From contig NW_026570301.1 in NCBI RefSeq assembly GCF_019649055.1, positions 372,001-436,000 on the forward strand: DNA of 64,000 nucleotides, read 5' to 3'. Source of the DNA: Paramacrobiotus metropolitanus (lineage: Eukaryota; Tardigrada; Eutardigrada; Parachela; Macrobiotidae). Made by a program: the position numbers and the translations under genes. The first letter of the stretch is position 1, and each line of letters opens with the position of its first letter. A model generated the notes under the pieces. It ran no database searches, was not told the origin of the DNA, and saw only the letters and a program-made list of their open reading frames with translations. Below are positions 23,702 to 36,700 of this stretch, piece after piece.

Positions 23702-25649
23702 CTGTATAAAAAATGTAAAAGAATAGTAAAAAACATTTCAGTAGTGGGAAATTTTTCAATGCAAGGTTGGAAGGATGTGAATAAACAATTATAAGGGCCA
23801 AAACATTGTACTCAACCGTTTCCTGGTACTGCTGCCGTCCTCCTGCTGCAGACTCTAGACGTTGTGGCTGAACCTGACGTAAAGTTCCGTGCCAGATTTA
23901 ACGGTATGTACTGCCGTAACGTCACTTTCCAAGTGGGTTACGGCAGGTACAAGAAAACAGCCCGAGCAAAAAGCTTTCTCCTTTGATAACAAAATGTCTG
24001 TCTGATTTACCATGGCGCGCTGGATCCGTCCAGTGCGTGAGTAACTGTCATCACTTTAGTTTCATTCGAAAGAGCAATTCGTTTTTAACATAGAAGGTTT
24101 AAGTAAAACCAAGATTATCTCAAGATTCAACTTTTTTATGAATTATTTTGAAAAATTGGATAGATTTTGAGCTGTCCTGCGGAAATTTGAAATTACCCAT
24201 TCCGAAATTAAAAACTGCCGCTTTTCAGCTAAGTACAATAATTTATCTCACGTTAGTGTTTCGGGTAAAGGGGTTGTTTATAAACTGTAAAGAACAGCAA
24301 TATTCTATCAACCGTTTTCTAACAGCTGTCAACGAAAAAACGGCAGTTTCGGAAATACAGTTGACGTGAAGAAATTTAAGGAATAAAAGATCGTGCACGC
24401 AGGTAAAGCTAAGAAATGTAGTACCGAAGGCCAGGGTCAAAAATGGTAGTGTACAGAGTAAAATATAGGAAAGGGTAATGTACGGAGTGGTCACCATAAC
24501 TTAAATACGTGTACCCTGCGTTACACATAGATATACAGTATTTTCTTATAATATTATTATATACAGTACGTACTTTACGTGTATATACTACATATGTGGG
24601 CTTTTCCCACATGAAAACATGGGGCAAATCGGCGATATACCAGTTTTTCCCTTAAATCTTCTGCAAACCATTAAGCAGATAAAAGCTACCGCTTAAAACA
24701 TAAGATAACTGGACCGTCTGCGCCAGCTGTTTTAATTAAACATACATACCTCGTTCGTAAAATTTAATATTATAAATGAAATTAATAAAGTGTCTGATAT
24801 GCAGTCTTTCACCATTAATTAATACGGATATTACAGTCAGCGAAAGAAAAAGCAGCTCAGTGCTTCGTTACCCGTACGCGTAATTTGCTCTCCCAGTTCT
24901 AGATAATTTTCCAAATATTTCTAGCTTCGCTTCGGTCTTTCAGTGCTAGCGAACAGCGGTGCACTTCCCTAGTTTATTAACTGTAAAGAACAGCAATATG
25001 CTATCAACGGTGTTTGGCCAGTGCAGGGAATAACGGAAACTCCGCACGAATAATTCTCGTGAAATCCGCAAGAGGGGTTTTTGAAATTAAATTCCTGATC
25101 AACGCTTTATAAACCTATCTGGCTCAATCTTGTTTCTGAAAGGCCAATGTGAGAGCTACATTTCGAAGCAGAACTGGCATTTTTTATTGGAACCAATCAT
25201 GCAGGCAAAAATTTTAACAAAAAACACTTATGAAAATCAAATAAAAAACCGGCATTTTTTGGAAAAGTCACACTGTCAGAGTGCGCAAACTGTATAACTC
25301 GCCCAGCGGAAGCCGTATGTCCACAACTGCTTTACTATTAAAAGAAGATGTATTCCTCTAAACAAAACAATAGAAAATGTTCAAAACGTCCATACCGATA
25401 CGTGAAAGAAACGGCACGAGATAATATATTTTGCAACCTGGGATACAAAAATTTTTACACGGTTTTAACTGGCAGCGTTGCAAACGAGCACGGCTTGATG
25501 TTTTCAAAAATAGTCTGCTGAATTCTGTAGCTAATAAAATTCTCTATCGAACCAGCCTAAATAGTTAACGGTACGGCAACGAGCCCGCGAGAAACAAATC
25601 AAAACGATAGACCGACATTTTGTTCAGCCACCCGGGATATTAGGACCTA
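23702..25649. other. Intergenic, AT-rich with dispersed repeat
   Basis: No convincing exon. A 21-base word beginning AACTGTAAAGAACAGCAATA occurs at 24283 and again at 24979, each followed by CTATCAAC after one variable base, so parts are copies of a dispersed repeat. A short palindrome (atgtgggcttttcccacat) lies near 24593-24613. Confidence 0.5.
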
Positions 25650-25769
25650 ATTATTAGGTTCGCTAAACCTAAACCTAATACCTAATACCTAATACCTGAA
25701 ATTACCTAATACATGTATTTGTAGTAAAGGCAGCGGCCTTTACTACAAATACATGTATTAGGTAATTTC
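25650..25769. repeat. CCTAATA array plus perfect 33-bp hairpin
   Basis: A short tandem run of CCTAAAC/CCTAATA (about 25668-25697) leads into a perfect inverted repeat. The left arm is 25698-25730, the loop CAGCGG, and the right arm 25737-25769. The arms themselves include CCTAAT/ATTAGG words. It reads like the tip of a foldback element or a replication-slippage product. It is not a telomere in any pattern I can confirm. Confidence 0.85.
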
Positions 25770-26496
25770 ATAAGAAATGTGGTTAAACTTATTATTTATT
25801 ATTCACCACAGTTTAAAATTACATATATACGGAATATTTTTTAGATGCTTAATGTGTTCCTTTAGAAAAGCAACCAATTTGAAATTTCTGAACGATCTCT
25901 CAGTGGAATTTAACCGAGCATAAGGAAACATAAAAAAACTACCCGTAAAATCTGAACTCAATCACCCCTTGGCCGCCCCTCCCTCCCTCAAATTGTCGCC
26001 CTGGGCGGCCAATAAACTCGTCGCATTCGCTTTGTAAATCTGTTGTGTACAATACGAACGGAACTTCTTGCTAAGTCGAAAGAAATGTTAAATCCCCCCC
26101 CCCTTCCAGAATTGGCGTCCTCTCTCGAAGCTCTCGAAAACGTGGAAGCCCGGGCGTTGAATTCGCATTTTACGGTATAATTATTTAGAAATAGCGATCC
26201 TTACGACGTTACCTTCGCCAAGAGAAACGGATTCCTCATTCAGATCAATCACTGTTCCTTCGTAGCGAACATCCGATTGCGAAAGCAAATTAACTTTGCA
26301 ACCGATGTATCTCTGGGCCCAAAAAGGTTTTTGTCCAGCCATGATTAACCAACAGTAAGCAAATACAGAGGCGAGTTAAAGGTTGTTAAAATACTGAAAA
26401 TTTACATGCATTGATTCTGTGGATCTCGTGGCGCAGTAACTGCACAAACTGAACGGATCGAGAAACCAAGCCTTTACGAAGTTCTGATTAATTTAA
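25770..26496. other. Intergenic, no gene recognised
   Basis: AT-rich with a short poly-C run near 26095. No exon found. Confidence 0.45.
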
Positions 26497-26593
26497 ATTG
26501 CTCCTACACGCCACGCGAGAACACCAAAGGTGGGCTCGGAATTTACTTCCTTTGGGCAGTTATGCCGAACATGGCCGGAAACGGCCCCAAGCC
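26497..26593. repeat. 97-bp repeat X, copy 1
   Basis: Begins attgctcctacacgcc and ends ggccccaagcc. An apparently identical copy lies at 26772-26868. This copy is separated from the 154-bp repeat Y by 24 bases, whereas copy 2 abuts Y directly. Confidence 0.88.
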
Positions 26594-26617
26594 ATCACAA
26601 GACAACAAAAACAGAAA

Positions 26618-26771
26618 AATTTTTATGCAGCAAGTGACACATGTTAGCGTTTAACATTCCCCATTTATAACAATTCGCACACACATACATACTGTAACAG
26701 AGAGACCACTAGAAAGGGGGCGTGTCGTGTGTCGCAATACCCGGATTCCTGCGTCCCTCTGAATCCAATCC
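26618..26771. repeat. 154-bp direct repeat Y, left copy
   Basis: Starts aatttttatgcagcaagtga and ends ctgaatccaatcc. Identical by eye to the copy 1,845 bases further on, implying recent origin or gene conversion. Confidence 0.9.
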
Positions 26772-26868
26772 ATTGCTCCTACACGCCACGCGAGAACACC
26801 AAAGGTGGGCTCGGAATTTACTTCCTTTGGGCAGTTATGCCGAACATGGCCGGAAACGGCCCCAAGCC
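26772..26868. repeat. 97-bp repeat X, copy 2
   Basis: Second copy of X, directly following repeat Y with no spacer. Together with X copy 1 it suggests two tandem elements sharing one Y repeat, the left one internally deleted. Confidence 0.88.
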
Positions 26869-28462
26869 CAAAAAGCCAAAACAAAACACAAGGAGACGGC
26901 GGAAGAGATCCGATAGAGCGTTATGAGGATGGCAGTCGATAGAATCGGTTGCAACGATTATGCAGTTAAGTGAGAACGATAAGAGAGGTGCGGAGTTCCG
27001 CAAGTCTCTGCACATTGACGAAAATAATTTGTAAATTAAGTGATCCACAGAAAACGCAAATCAGTACGGCTTAGGGCGGAATTCCACCGAGCGAAGTACA
27101 TCTGCACGAAAAATGTATAAAGCCGGTTACAAGAAAGTCTTGTCGCGTCCGGCGGTAATAAGCAAGACAGACGAACGATTTTGTTGGTCTGGGATTTCCA
27201 CAGACTGAGCTAAATCCACGCCTGAACCCTGGATTGGGATGCTGCTAATAACGTAAAGTGCTGCACCGACGGAAATCACGTCCAGCACAGCACGGCTTAG
27301 AAAATAAATGTTCGCAATCAAAGAATTGCGTACACAAAGCAGGTAGCGACGGAATTCCTGTCGCATCCTACGGCTACGACAATAAGACAAAATTAATGGC
27401 AACCACGAAAACGATACCATATAAGATTAATACAACGACGCACTACTGGAAGGTAAAGCGCTGCTTTAGTAGGATTCACACGTACACGGTACATAAGAAC
27501 GTACACAATCGGAGATGCTTGCACATAAAACAGGAAGCAATGGAATTCCTATCGCGTCCTACAATTAGTGGAAAATGATAAGCACAATTCTTCGGTAGAT
27601 CTGGGAATTCCACAGGTCAACCGCAAATAGGACGGTTCCGGGAGTAAAGAAGTAATCTATGCCACGTAAAAGTTGTACAATACAACAAACGGGTTGAAGA
27701 TCCGGAATGTGAAAGGCAGACAGGTCACGGCAGCAGAAGCGGTAACAGTTCAACGGCAACAGAAGACAATTGAGCGAAGACGAAGAATCCGGGTCAGAAG
27801 AAGATTTTATTAAGGTAGGAAGCAGACTGAAGTAACTCTCCAGGAACAACATACAGGTCGTGATCGAAGGATTCAAAGGTTACCAGTGTTTTGGTGTAAG
27901 AGGCAGCGCGGCGATCTCTTCAGCAGGGTTTGCGTAGGAAATCCCGGGAAAGTCCGTACGGTGGTAATTTGATGGCATCTCCCAGTGTTAAGGAAAATTT
28001 ATGGACAGTGGACGAAAACTCCATGACCGGCTCGGCAACTGCGATGTCTTGGTTCGGAGCACTGGCGGAATTCCGCCCGGTAGGCGTAGCCCATGGAACC
28101 GAGTCAGCAAGGCTGAGCGACTGATGCAGAACAGGTGGCAACAAATAGTGGTCCAAGGCCGGTTTCCTTTCCATGTTCGGGTTACGGGCATGCTGTCTTT
28201 CCACATGACAAATGGGACGGTTGACGTGTTGGCGGTTCATGCGATCCAACTTCTTCTTACTAACTGGTCGAGCGCAATCAGCAGATACACATCCGGCACA
28301 TGCTTTACCAAATGCAGACATGATGAAATTGATGCAATTTATACGTCAAAGGCATCTGCAAGCTGCTGTCAAACATACGGTATCACGATGGCGTCATAAA
28401 GCTAAAGGTCACGGGTCACCACACAACTTTGCAAAAATATACAGTAGAAAAAAAGTTTTTAT

Positions 28463-28616
28463 AATTTTTATGCAGCAAGTGACACATGTTAGCGTTTAAC
28501 ATTCCCCATTTATAACAATTCGCACACACATACATACTGTAACAGAGAGACCACTAGAAAGGGGGCGTGTCGTGTGTCGCAATACCCGGATTCCTGCGTC
28601 CCTCTGAATCCAATCC
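28463..28616. repeat. 154-bp direct repeat Y, right copy
   Basis: Right terminal copy. It ends at ccaatcc and runs into unrelated sequence (gtttcaattatg), while the left copy runs into repeat X. Confidence 0.9.
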
Positions 28617-29923
28617 GTTTCAATTATGTGCAATCAACAAATGCCCATTCTTTCTCTCCATTCACCTTTAGTGCGGACATTTCGTACAGCACGGCGTGTC
28701 TGCCTACTCCCACCCAGTCACAGTCACAGACTTTAGCAATACCCCTTGGCTGCTTGGTCACAGAGTACTAACTTCTAAGTGACACGCTGACAGTACATTC
28801 TAAATTTCTAATACGCATCCGTTAACCTGATGTAGATGCCTGACGTAGTTGTTTTGAAAAGGAAAAGAGTGCTTATACTGTAGTACAATCAGTGCAGTTT
28901 ACTTTACTGAAAACATAATCGTGTTTAGTGACATGCACTTATTTTATTTTTGAAATATTTCTATACGAGTATGGTATTCTACGTAACTTTCTATAAAAAA
29001 CAAACCACATTTTTCGGATTTTGTATCGCTATGTACCAATCATTGTCGCTATTGTTGGCTCCTAGTATACGAGGGAGAAGCATCGCTGAGCTTGAGCACT
29101 GGACCCAGCTTGTTTGGAACAGGACAATGGACAGTTTACGTCCAACCGAATTAAATCATGGCACGCTTAAGAAATTTTGTTGGGGTGCCTGCGTAAAAAC
29201 GAGTTCCATAAAATGGCCTCGAAGATTCCATAGTAATAATAATAAGTTTCTAATTTCTTTAGTACTCTGTAATAATGTGTTCTGCATGGATGAAAGGTTA
29301 AATACAGGTTTTCATATGCAAGGAGGCCCAGCAACGAATTAAGCAATTAGAATGCACTTTCTTGGCTAGCTTTTAAGTGTAATTTCTATAAAGCCGCCGA
29401 AAAATGTCCAGTGCGACAATAAAATGGTAGAAAAGATAAAGTAATAAATCTCAATAAACTTCTTACAGGAGAAGCGTGAGATGTCTCAGTTAGCCAGCAA
29501 ATTACCGGTACAGATACGGCTGAGGGAATCGAATTTGCTCATGGCCCTGTGCATCTGTTATGACCACAGTATCTGTACAACATCACAAAGTATTGTATAT
29601 GTAGCGGTATTTTAAGCGCTCGATGTTTGAACGGGAAACGGAAGTGCACTTATGGACACACAGGCGGAACGACTGAAAGGTGTGGTTATTCCTTTCCGGA
29701 TCATACAGCGACGCTGCACAGTGTACATCATTTCCCCTCAAAATATACCGGTACAGATACATGTTTGCACATGCTAATGAGCTGAGATACCTGAGCCCTT
29801 TTGCATTTCGTGAAAGCAATCGATAAGTGACTGTAAATAAAATTCTCCACATGTCCACAGAAAACATCAATCTTGATATTCATTTGAGACCGCATTGTAT
29901 CAATAAGCGCAGTGACAATAATT
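28617..29923. other. Intergenic upstream of GC-C
   Basis: No convincing exon. One open plus frame (28950-29342) has a chance-like composition. The GC-C promoter should lie at the right end. Confidence 0.45.
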
Positions 29924-32900
29924 ATGGACTTACTGCAGCCGCGCCCGAATGTGAAATTTCTTGAAATTTGCCTGGTTTTGTTTGTATTTCCTGAATGTTT
30001 TTCTTTATCAATTAACGCTAATCAGGCTCCACGGATCAATTTTGTCTCGTTTATGATGGAAGCGGAAGGGCGGGGCGGTTACCTGGAAAGAGTGCCTACA
30101 CTGGACATTCTGGTCGATCATCTACGGCAGCATGACCCACTGTTCGCCCGTGCCCGGCATATACCGATGCAATTTGATAAACGCGTGGAAGGGAATACGT
30201 CAATCGTACCCAGCTTTCTTCGCGATGCCAACGGGCAACGTTGCGATGGACCCAAAAGCAACATTCAGAGCTTCTTCTGGCCGTTCTATTACCAGAATGA
30301 ACACATGTTCAATGCGTCATGGGATGAGGAGTTCACCGTTATTATGGCATCAGGTATAAAATTAAAATTATTTATCTTACCAGAATTTTCCAAATTAGAA
30401 AAAAAAGGAACAAACAACTATCACCAGTAAATAAACAATTTTCACCAGTAAACTGGTCTTTCAACCAGTTTTAAATTTTAATTAAAAACAAAATTCATAG
30501 GAATCGTATAACGCGTGTTGCTGGTCTTAAAAACTAAAATTTTGTAGATTTTTAGTATTATCGTTAAATGAAATCCTCAAATATGTATTAGGCTTATTTG
30601 AAAACTGCTTGTTTGGGTAACGGTTTCCTGTCTGTGCTGCATTTTAACTAGTACATTTTTATTTGTTATGAAATCAGTATCGCCGTTTCCAAAACACGAC
30701 AGCCCGGAGTCAATCAATAACAATTTATGGACAAATGCGGCGACTCTGACATATATATACGTCAGATGTTTGATGGTTCACAAGATATTATTTTTTAGTG
30801 TGCGCTGACGCGGTGATCGAACTGGCGTATGCAGTATCGGGTAAAGTTAACTTACATTAAAAAATTTTGGGTACTTCTATTAATAATTAAAAAATTATTT
30901 TATCTGTCAGAAATTCTACTGTTCAAATTTCAGGAATCGATGCACCCATGCTGATTGTTAATCCCGATATCCGCCTGGCCAATGTCCAGCGTTTTCCTAA
31001 CGTCCTCAACATCTTTTCCATGCCGGATATAACGTTTGTCGACACACTGACCACCATGGCGCACAAGTACTCCTGGTCCAGTATCACTGTGTTGTGCACT
31101 TCGGCACCGGAAATGAGGATGTTATTCTACACTTTAATGTGTTCGGCGCTGCCGAGTCATCTTGCCCGGCTGAAAAGTAGTGTGAAGGCGTTCATCCATT
31201 CGTTTCCGGTGAATCTTAAAAGCAATCGTAGTGAACAGTTTGCTGAGGCTTTGGTCGTTGCAAAGAAGCGCAGAGGTACAAGTCTTCGCCCAACTAAACG
31301 ATGTCCAACATATATTATTAAAAAATATTTTATAGTGACGGTCCTCTTGTTTCCACCGGCGCTGACCCGCCGCTTCATGGTAACCTGTTTCCAAAATCAT
31401 AAATATACTCGTAATTCCAGAAAGTCAATGTTAACAAAAACTTTTCGTAACTGCTTTACACTTAGGTTGCTGCTCTTGATGCGGGATTGATAAACGGCGA
31501 TTACGTAAGCAATCCACAGCATTTCACTAATTTTTCTGTAAAATAAATTAATTTCATAAAATATCTTAAAGAATTCGCTCCACATATTTTAACATAATCC
31601 GAAGGCATACTCTGTTGTACGGTTGCCTGTACCTGATGCAGATATTTGTCGTATTCGAAATTGTCGCCGTTCCGGTTAACGATGACCTTTACGGGGATGA
31701 TGCCGTGGATAATACCGTCAACCAGGTTAATAATTATTACTGTACAACTAAAGGTCGTTGTAGATAAGGCACCAGCGTTAGCGTTGTTGCTTTTGTTTCA
31801 GACGGCGTTGCGGGAATCGTTCCGGTCACTGCTGGTTATCGGTGACGGATCGGGCGGGCAGCCAGCTGCTGTCGACTCATTCTTCGACGATCTCATTGAA
31901 GCGTTTCTAATACGCAACAACTGGACAACAGATCGATCACACTTGGTATCTCTTAGTCAAAAATGTCGAAAACGTGTACAGACTAAAGGCTATCCAATAC
32001 ACAGATTATCCGGTTTTATTTTTTTTAAATTTAATGTTATGAAATAAATCAGTTTGTTTCGTGCTTTTTTTAGTGCTTTTAGGTGTTGTTATTAAATTTT
32101 TTCAGAGAAATTAGCTGAACCGATGCAAATTACATGATGCATGACGTAGCGGGCAACAAATGCAAATGATTGATGGCAGTATTGCTTGCAGAACATCGCC
32201 GATCCACTGTGGCAGTACGAACTGTTCGAAGTGTTTTCCCAGGTGCGCAGTTATTTCTCGTTTGCATAACAAGTGCCAGATTATTCATTGTTTTCGTCTT
32301 TCTACAGGTGTTTTTAGAAGTGCGCCAAGAACTGAGCTTTTTAACGGGCGCAACATTTATCAAGAAATTTCTCAACCGAACGTACGTTTTACCAACCAAA
32401 ACCATGACGGTGGATGCTTCGGGAACTGTTCTCAGTGTGGTTTCCATTGGGCAGTTTAGCCCATCCTTGGGACGATTTGATGTGCGTACCTGACCGCTGC
32501 CGTAGTTGATTATCTGGCAGCCTGCAAATTTTGTATGACTACTGAACATTTAATCGACCTGCATAAAAATAAATTTTTATTTGTTGCAGACTGCTATTTC
32601 ATTTGATACTCGAACCCGTTTCCTCAACGCTTCCCGGGTAACGTGGTTTAATAATGCTACCACCTTACCGGCTGATTTCCCACTATGTGGACTACATGGC
32701 GAAGATTGCTGGTATACGCAGTATCATGGTACAGTTCTTATATGGAAATGTAGATAAACGTCTATCTTTTCTAATTTTCCGCACATTTGCACCACGACCT
32801 GGTTTGTACTACACACAGAACTTCCGGCTGCACTTGGAGCCGTTGTCGGTTTAATCATCGTTGGAACCGCAGTAACCGTTGCTATTATTCGGTATGTTTC

Positions 32901-35900
32901 GACTTCCATTATCTTCCAGTGAAATGTTTGTTGAAAAGCAATAATGAGTTGTAAAAAACAATTATTTATCAGTTACCTTAGAGAAAGGCAAGTGAAAGTA
33001 GCCCGTTTTTCTTGTTTGTCTTACTGCTTTAATATTATTTTTCTGCTTACTGCTTTAATTTTATTACTGCCGTCTTTTACACAGGAAGAAATCAAATCGT
33101 GACCGTATATCGAGCCTATTTCATGTCCGGGATGCAATGCAGTCACCAGGAGGAACACCGAGTGATGAGACAAATGTATGGCTTGGTGAAAAAGAAGTCT
33201 TTGCCAAAGCTATCAAATCCGGCACTATCAAGCGCAATTTTATGCAAAACACCAAATTCTGTCGGACGTTGCTGACGGTAATATAAAGATACGAGCAATG
33301 CAAGATATTCTACAGAACCGAAAAATATTTTTGATCGGCGATCGCAGCATGCTTTTGCAGATCGAAGGCATTCACCATAAATATATAGCAGCGTTTCATG
33401 GGATACTCGTGCAGAACCATCAGCTCTATGCTGTATATGAAACCTCAGAGAAGGGAACAATACGTGCCTTTCTCCAGCGAAACCGGCACTTCTTAGATGT
33501 CGACTTGAAAACGTACTGGGTGACGAATATATTAGAGGTACACTGTACAATTGTACAAACATGCATTGTATAATTTACGACAAACGCTGTTACTACTTCT
33601 ATACCTTTTCCTCAGGCGTTGGTGTACATCCACAAGTCGCCTTTGAAAGGGCACAAGATGCTCTCGTCAGAAGCGTGTTTGGTGGACGCACGTTATACAA
33701 TTAAAGTCCTCCTAACCGGATACGCACACCTCGTACAATGCGCTGCCAGTCACGGAGCACCATCAGCAACGTGTGACACGTATCAAACGGGTCGAATTGT
33801 CGCTGAGCTGTTTGTAACCACCACCGTAAATTTTATCCCCAAATTTCCAAACGCTTATATATATATCAGATCTATACATTCAAGTCAATATATCATGCTC
33901 ATACAAATGTATATCAAAATAATCAAATTCTACTTTAATTGTATTTATTATTAAAAATATTTTTATTTCAATGATTTTATTAGCTTCTTTTATTTTTTAT
34001 TTTGAATTATTTCATTGAATACGTTTTGTAATTTTTATATTATTATCTTCATTATTTTTTTAAATATTATTTTACTTATTTTATTGTAATTTTAAAAAAT
34101 TATTTTATTAATATTTTGTAACTTGAAGCACGGTGAAAAATGAGTCATGCCACAAAGGCCACATTAAGTACTGTACACTACTCACGTACAAATCAATATC
34201 AAGGTTTTCGTTCACATCATTGAAGGAATGTTTTCTCTTCAAATTTGCGATAAAGTTGATTATTATTATTGATTACGCATAATAACGCATTTCCAGGATT
34301 CTGATGGGTGTATCGTGGTGGACAACTCCACAACACCACCGCCAATCCATAACCTTATCATGGAGTGTCTCGCCGAGAAAACCGACGAGAAATTGCGCAA
34401 CGGCGTACTGTCCAGGCGACTGCATTACTTTGCTCGTGTCAAGCATAACATCGTGGAGATGATGCTGATGCGGCTTGATCAGCACGCCCAACATCTGGAA
34501 GCCGTCGTGACCGACCGCACCGAGATGCTGATTAAAGAGACGCAGAAGGTCGACCATCTATTACATCAGATGTTTCCAAGGTGAATTTAAATACACAAAA
34601 ATATATGTAAAAATTACGTAATTAAAATTTTCAAGTGAAGGTCTAATCAAAACATCAATGCAGTGGTCTGGTTCTCCGGTTGCGAAACCGTGAAACGGTG
34701 GAAGCTGAGATGTTCGAATGTGCGACGGTAATATTCAGCGATATCCCGGCCTTTACCGACCTGGCCACGGTACTATCGCCCATGGCCATTGTTCAGTTAC
34801 TGAACCTGATGCATTCGAAGTTCGACGAGATTGTCGGACGGTTTGATGTGTACAAAGTGGAGACTATTAGCGATTCTTATGTGGTAAAACAGTAAAGACA
34901 ATTTACGCTTAAAGCTTGTCAAAAATAAAAATCGCGGATAAAAAACATACCACGCATAGAATTTTATTTTTTGTCAACGCAGGTAGTTAGTGGCGTACCG
35001 AATCGTAACGGAACCAGCCATGCAAGTGAGCAGTGCGCCCTGGCATTGCATCTTTTACCCGTCGCGCAAATTGCTAATACGGTCTTTCTTGATACCGGTC
35101 TTCTGGCGGTCCGCGTCGGCATTAATTCGGGTTAGTGGTAACGAGCTGAGCCATGCTTCCTTTTTTAGCTCTTTGAACTCTAATTTGTCCTGCAGGTCCG
35201 GTTGCGGCGGCTGTGGTCGGATTGCGAATGCCTCGCTACTGTTTGTAAGAAAAAAACAAATATTCGTTCTCGCCTACATGGTTTTGCGCAGCGCAACCCG
35301 GTACTAGGCCGTTTAAAGAGGGGGCCTACTTGAAAAACGACAACTGATAAAAGTCAACCGATGTTTTCTTACATTTCGATTCATACAGCGCTTTTTGTGC
35401 GATTTTTAACTGGAAGTTTGTGGAGTTTTTTCAGGAATAAATCTTTGTAGCGGTAATAATTCTTGCTTATGCATTGGCAGAAGATTATTTGTTGTGGCTC
35501 AACACAAGCTGTTATAGTGGGTGTGTTCGTGCGATGCCATGAAGAAAAGGCGTTTCCGAAACGAAAAACATTGTATTATACATGGCTTTAATACATTTCT
35601 TACGGTATAACAGATTCGGTGATGCGATGAACACCGCCAGCCGCATGGAATCCCACGGGGCCGGTTAGTATCCGCGGCATAACACGCTATCCGCAATCTG
35701 CACACGGAGAAATGTTTTTGTAACAGCGCACCGAATCCACCTGACCCTCAGCACGAAGCGGCTAGCCGAGGAAAAATATCCCCATCGTTTCGTTTTCGAA
35801 TCCCGTGGGATGATACAAGTCAAGGTGTGTCTTGACTAACTAGTGCGGCTTAAGCAAGCCACTTTGCGCGGTGACACGCAAAGGGTTGGGTTGGCCAAAC

Positions 35901-36290
35901 GCAATCTCATACAAAACCAAAAGTAATTTTCCCAAAAAGACTGCCCACAAAAACTGGCACGACTGTTGCTATAGAGGCGCAGGGGCTTATTGAAAGATTT
36001 CATTGCCACCGTTCGATATTTATGTTGCATAAGCCGCCGGGCATCGGATTATCGTGTAATCAACAGGAAGCTGCAGTTAAATAGACTCAACACGCAATCG
36101 AGTTAATGCGCTAAGCTCCGGTAAATTTAGGCACTGTAATGTGTAATCCGCTTTCATGTAAAAACCCGTGCTGCATGAGCGATATAATTGCGTTTTGGCA
36201 TCGGTTATACAGGGCAAAGGTTTAGTGGAGACGTTCTGGCTGCTGCACGATACGGGAACAACGGGGAAGGATTTAATCAGCGCGAACTGA
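29924..36290 (+). CDS. Receptor guanylyl cyclase GC-C, 21 exons
   Basis: Third member of the GC-A/B subfamily. Exons: 29924-30353, 30799-30840, 30934-31275, 31336-31379, 31466-31504, 31642-31725, 31802-31945, 32192-32242, 32308-32481, 32590-32728, 32819-32891, 33085-33277, 33361-33537, 33616-33813, 34297-34580, 34664-34883, 34983-35130, 35196-35244, 35614-35663, 35727-35824, 36213-36290. Sum 3,057 bases, 1,018 aa. The start is MDLLQPRPNV, followed by a hydrophobic signal. It has one intron more than GC-A/B (30841-30933, phase 1, in the ectodomain). The 33813 donor could instead be 33825, adding four codons. The domain plan is as in GC-A; juxtamembrane CGLHGEDCWYT; helix LGAVVGLIIVGTAVTVAII. 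Cyclase: FSDIPAF, VETISD, MPRYCLFGDAMNTASRMES. The AT-rich intron 33814-34296 and the 35245-35613 intron hold nothing recognised. Confidence 0.87.
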
Positions 36291-36700
36291 AAGTGATTGC
36301 CCGACATTTACTCAGCATCAGGGGATCTTCAGTCGCACACATAAGCCAATTACCTCGAAGCATGTCTTTGTTTGGACCCGATAATTTTGGTCTACACAGA
36401 ATAAGGTCATGTGCCCGGAATTTTACATGAATAGTCGCATTACACTGGAGACAATAGAACGACGCACTTGTCGGCGGTGTTTGCTGGAAGAATATTATTT
36501 CATGATGTCAGTGATGATGATGCTGAATATCCGTGGTATAATGGCAGCTGTATGAGCACTATAAGCCGAAGCATATTAAATTTGCATAGCGTATCATTTT
36601 CCCTGTGAATTTCCTCATTCAGTCGTATCGCTTTCTAAATAATAATAATTTTTTAATCTGATTTGTAACGGCTCCGGCGTTATAAGACTGGCCTCATACA
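36291..36700. other. Intergenic, GC-C to peptide gene
   Basis: Short spacer of about 0.4 kb. It must contain the 3' end of GC-C and the promoter of the peptide gene. No coding potential seen. Confidence 0.5.

Larger units (their letters stand above)
26618..28616. mobile_element. TRIM-like element with 154-bp direct repeats
   Basis: Two apparently identical 154-bp direct repeats (Y), 26618-26771 and 28463-28616, enclose about 1.7 kb. The interior has no reverse transcriptase, integrase or transposase that I can see. It contains three degenerate copies of a motif around GGAATTCC and TCGC(G/A)TCC spaced about 200 bp (near 27137, 27341, 27531). Minus-strand open frames of about 100-133 codons inside are not recognisable. 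Short identical terminal repeats with a non-coding core fit a terminal-repeat retrotransposon in miniature, inferred from layout only. No clear target-site duplication or TG...CA ends were identified. Confidence 0.5.

Noticed and set aside
25668-25697. CCTAATA run as an interstitial telomere
   Set aside because: The unit is irregular and short, and it blends into the adjacent hairpin arm. I have no evidence that it is the telomere unit of this organism.
27920-28321. Minus-strand 133-codon frame inside the repeat-flanked element as a gene
   Set aside because: Open frames overlap it on the other strand, the composition is not domain-like, and it lies within an apparently non-coding repeated element.
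28950-29342. Open plus frame with an HWTQLVW word like the CAP/SCP domain
   Set aside because: Only this short word fits; the surrounding residues, conserved His/Glu and Cys pattern of CAP domains are missing and no splice partners were found.
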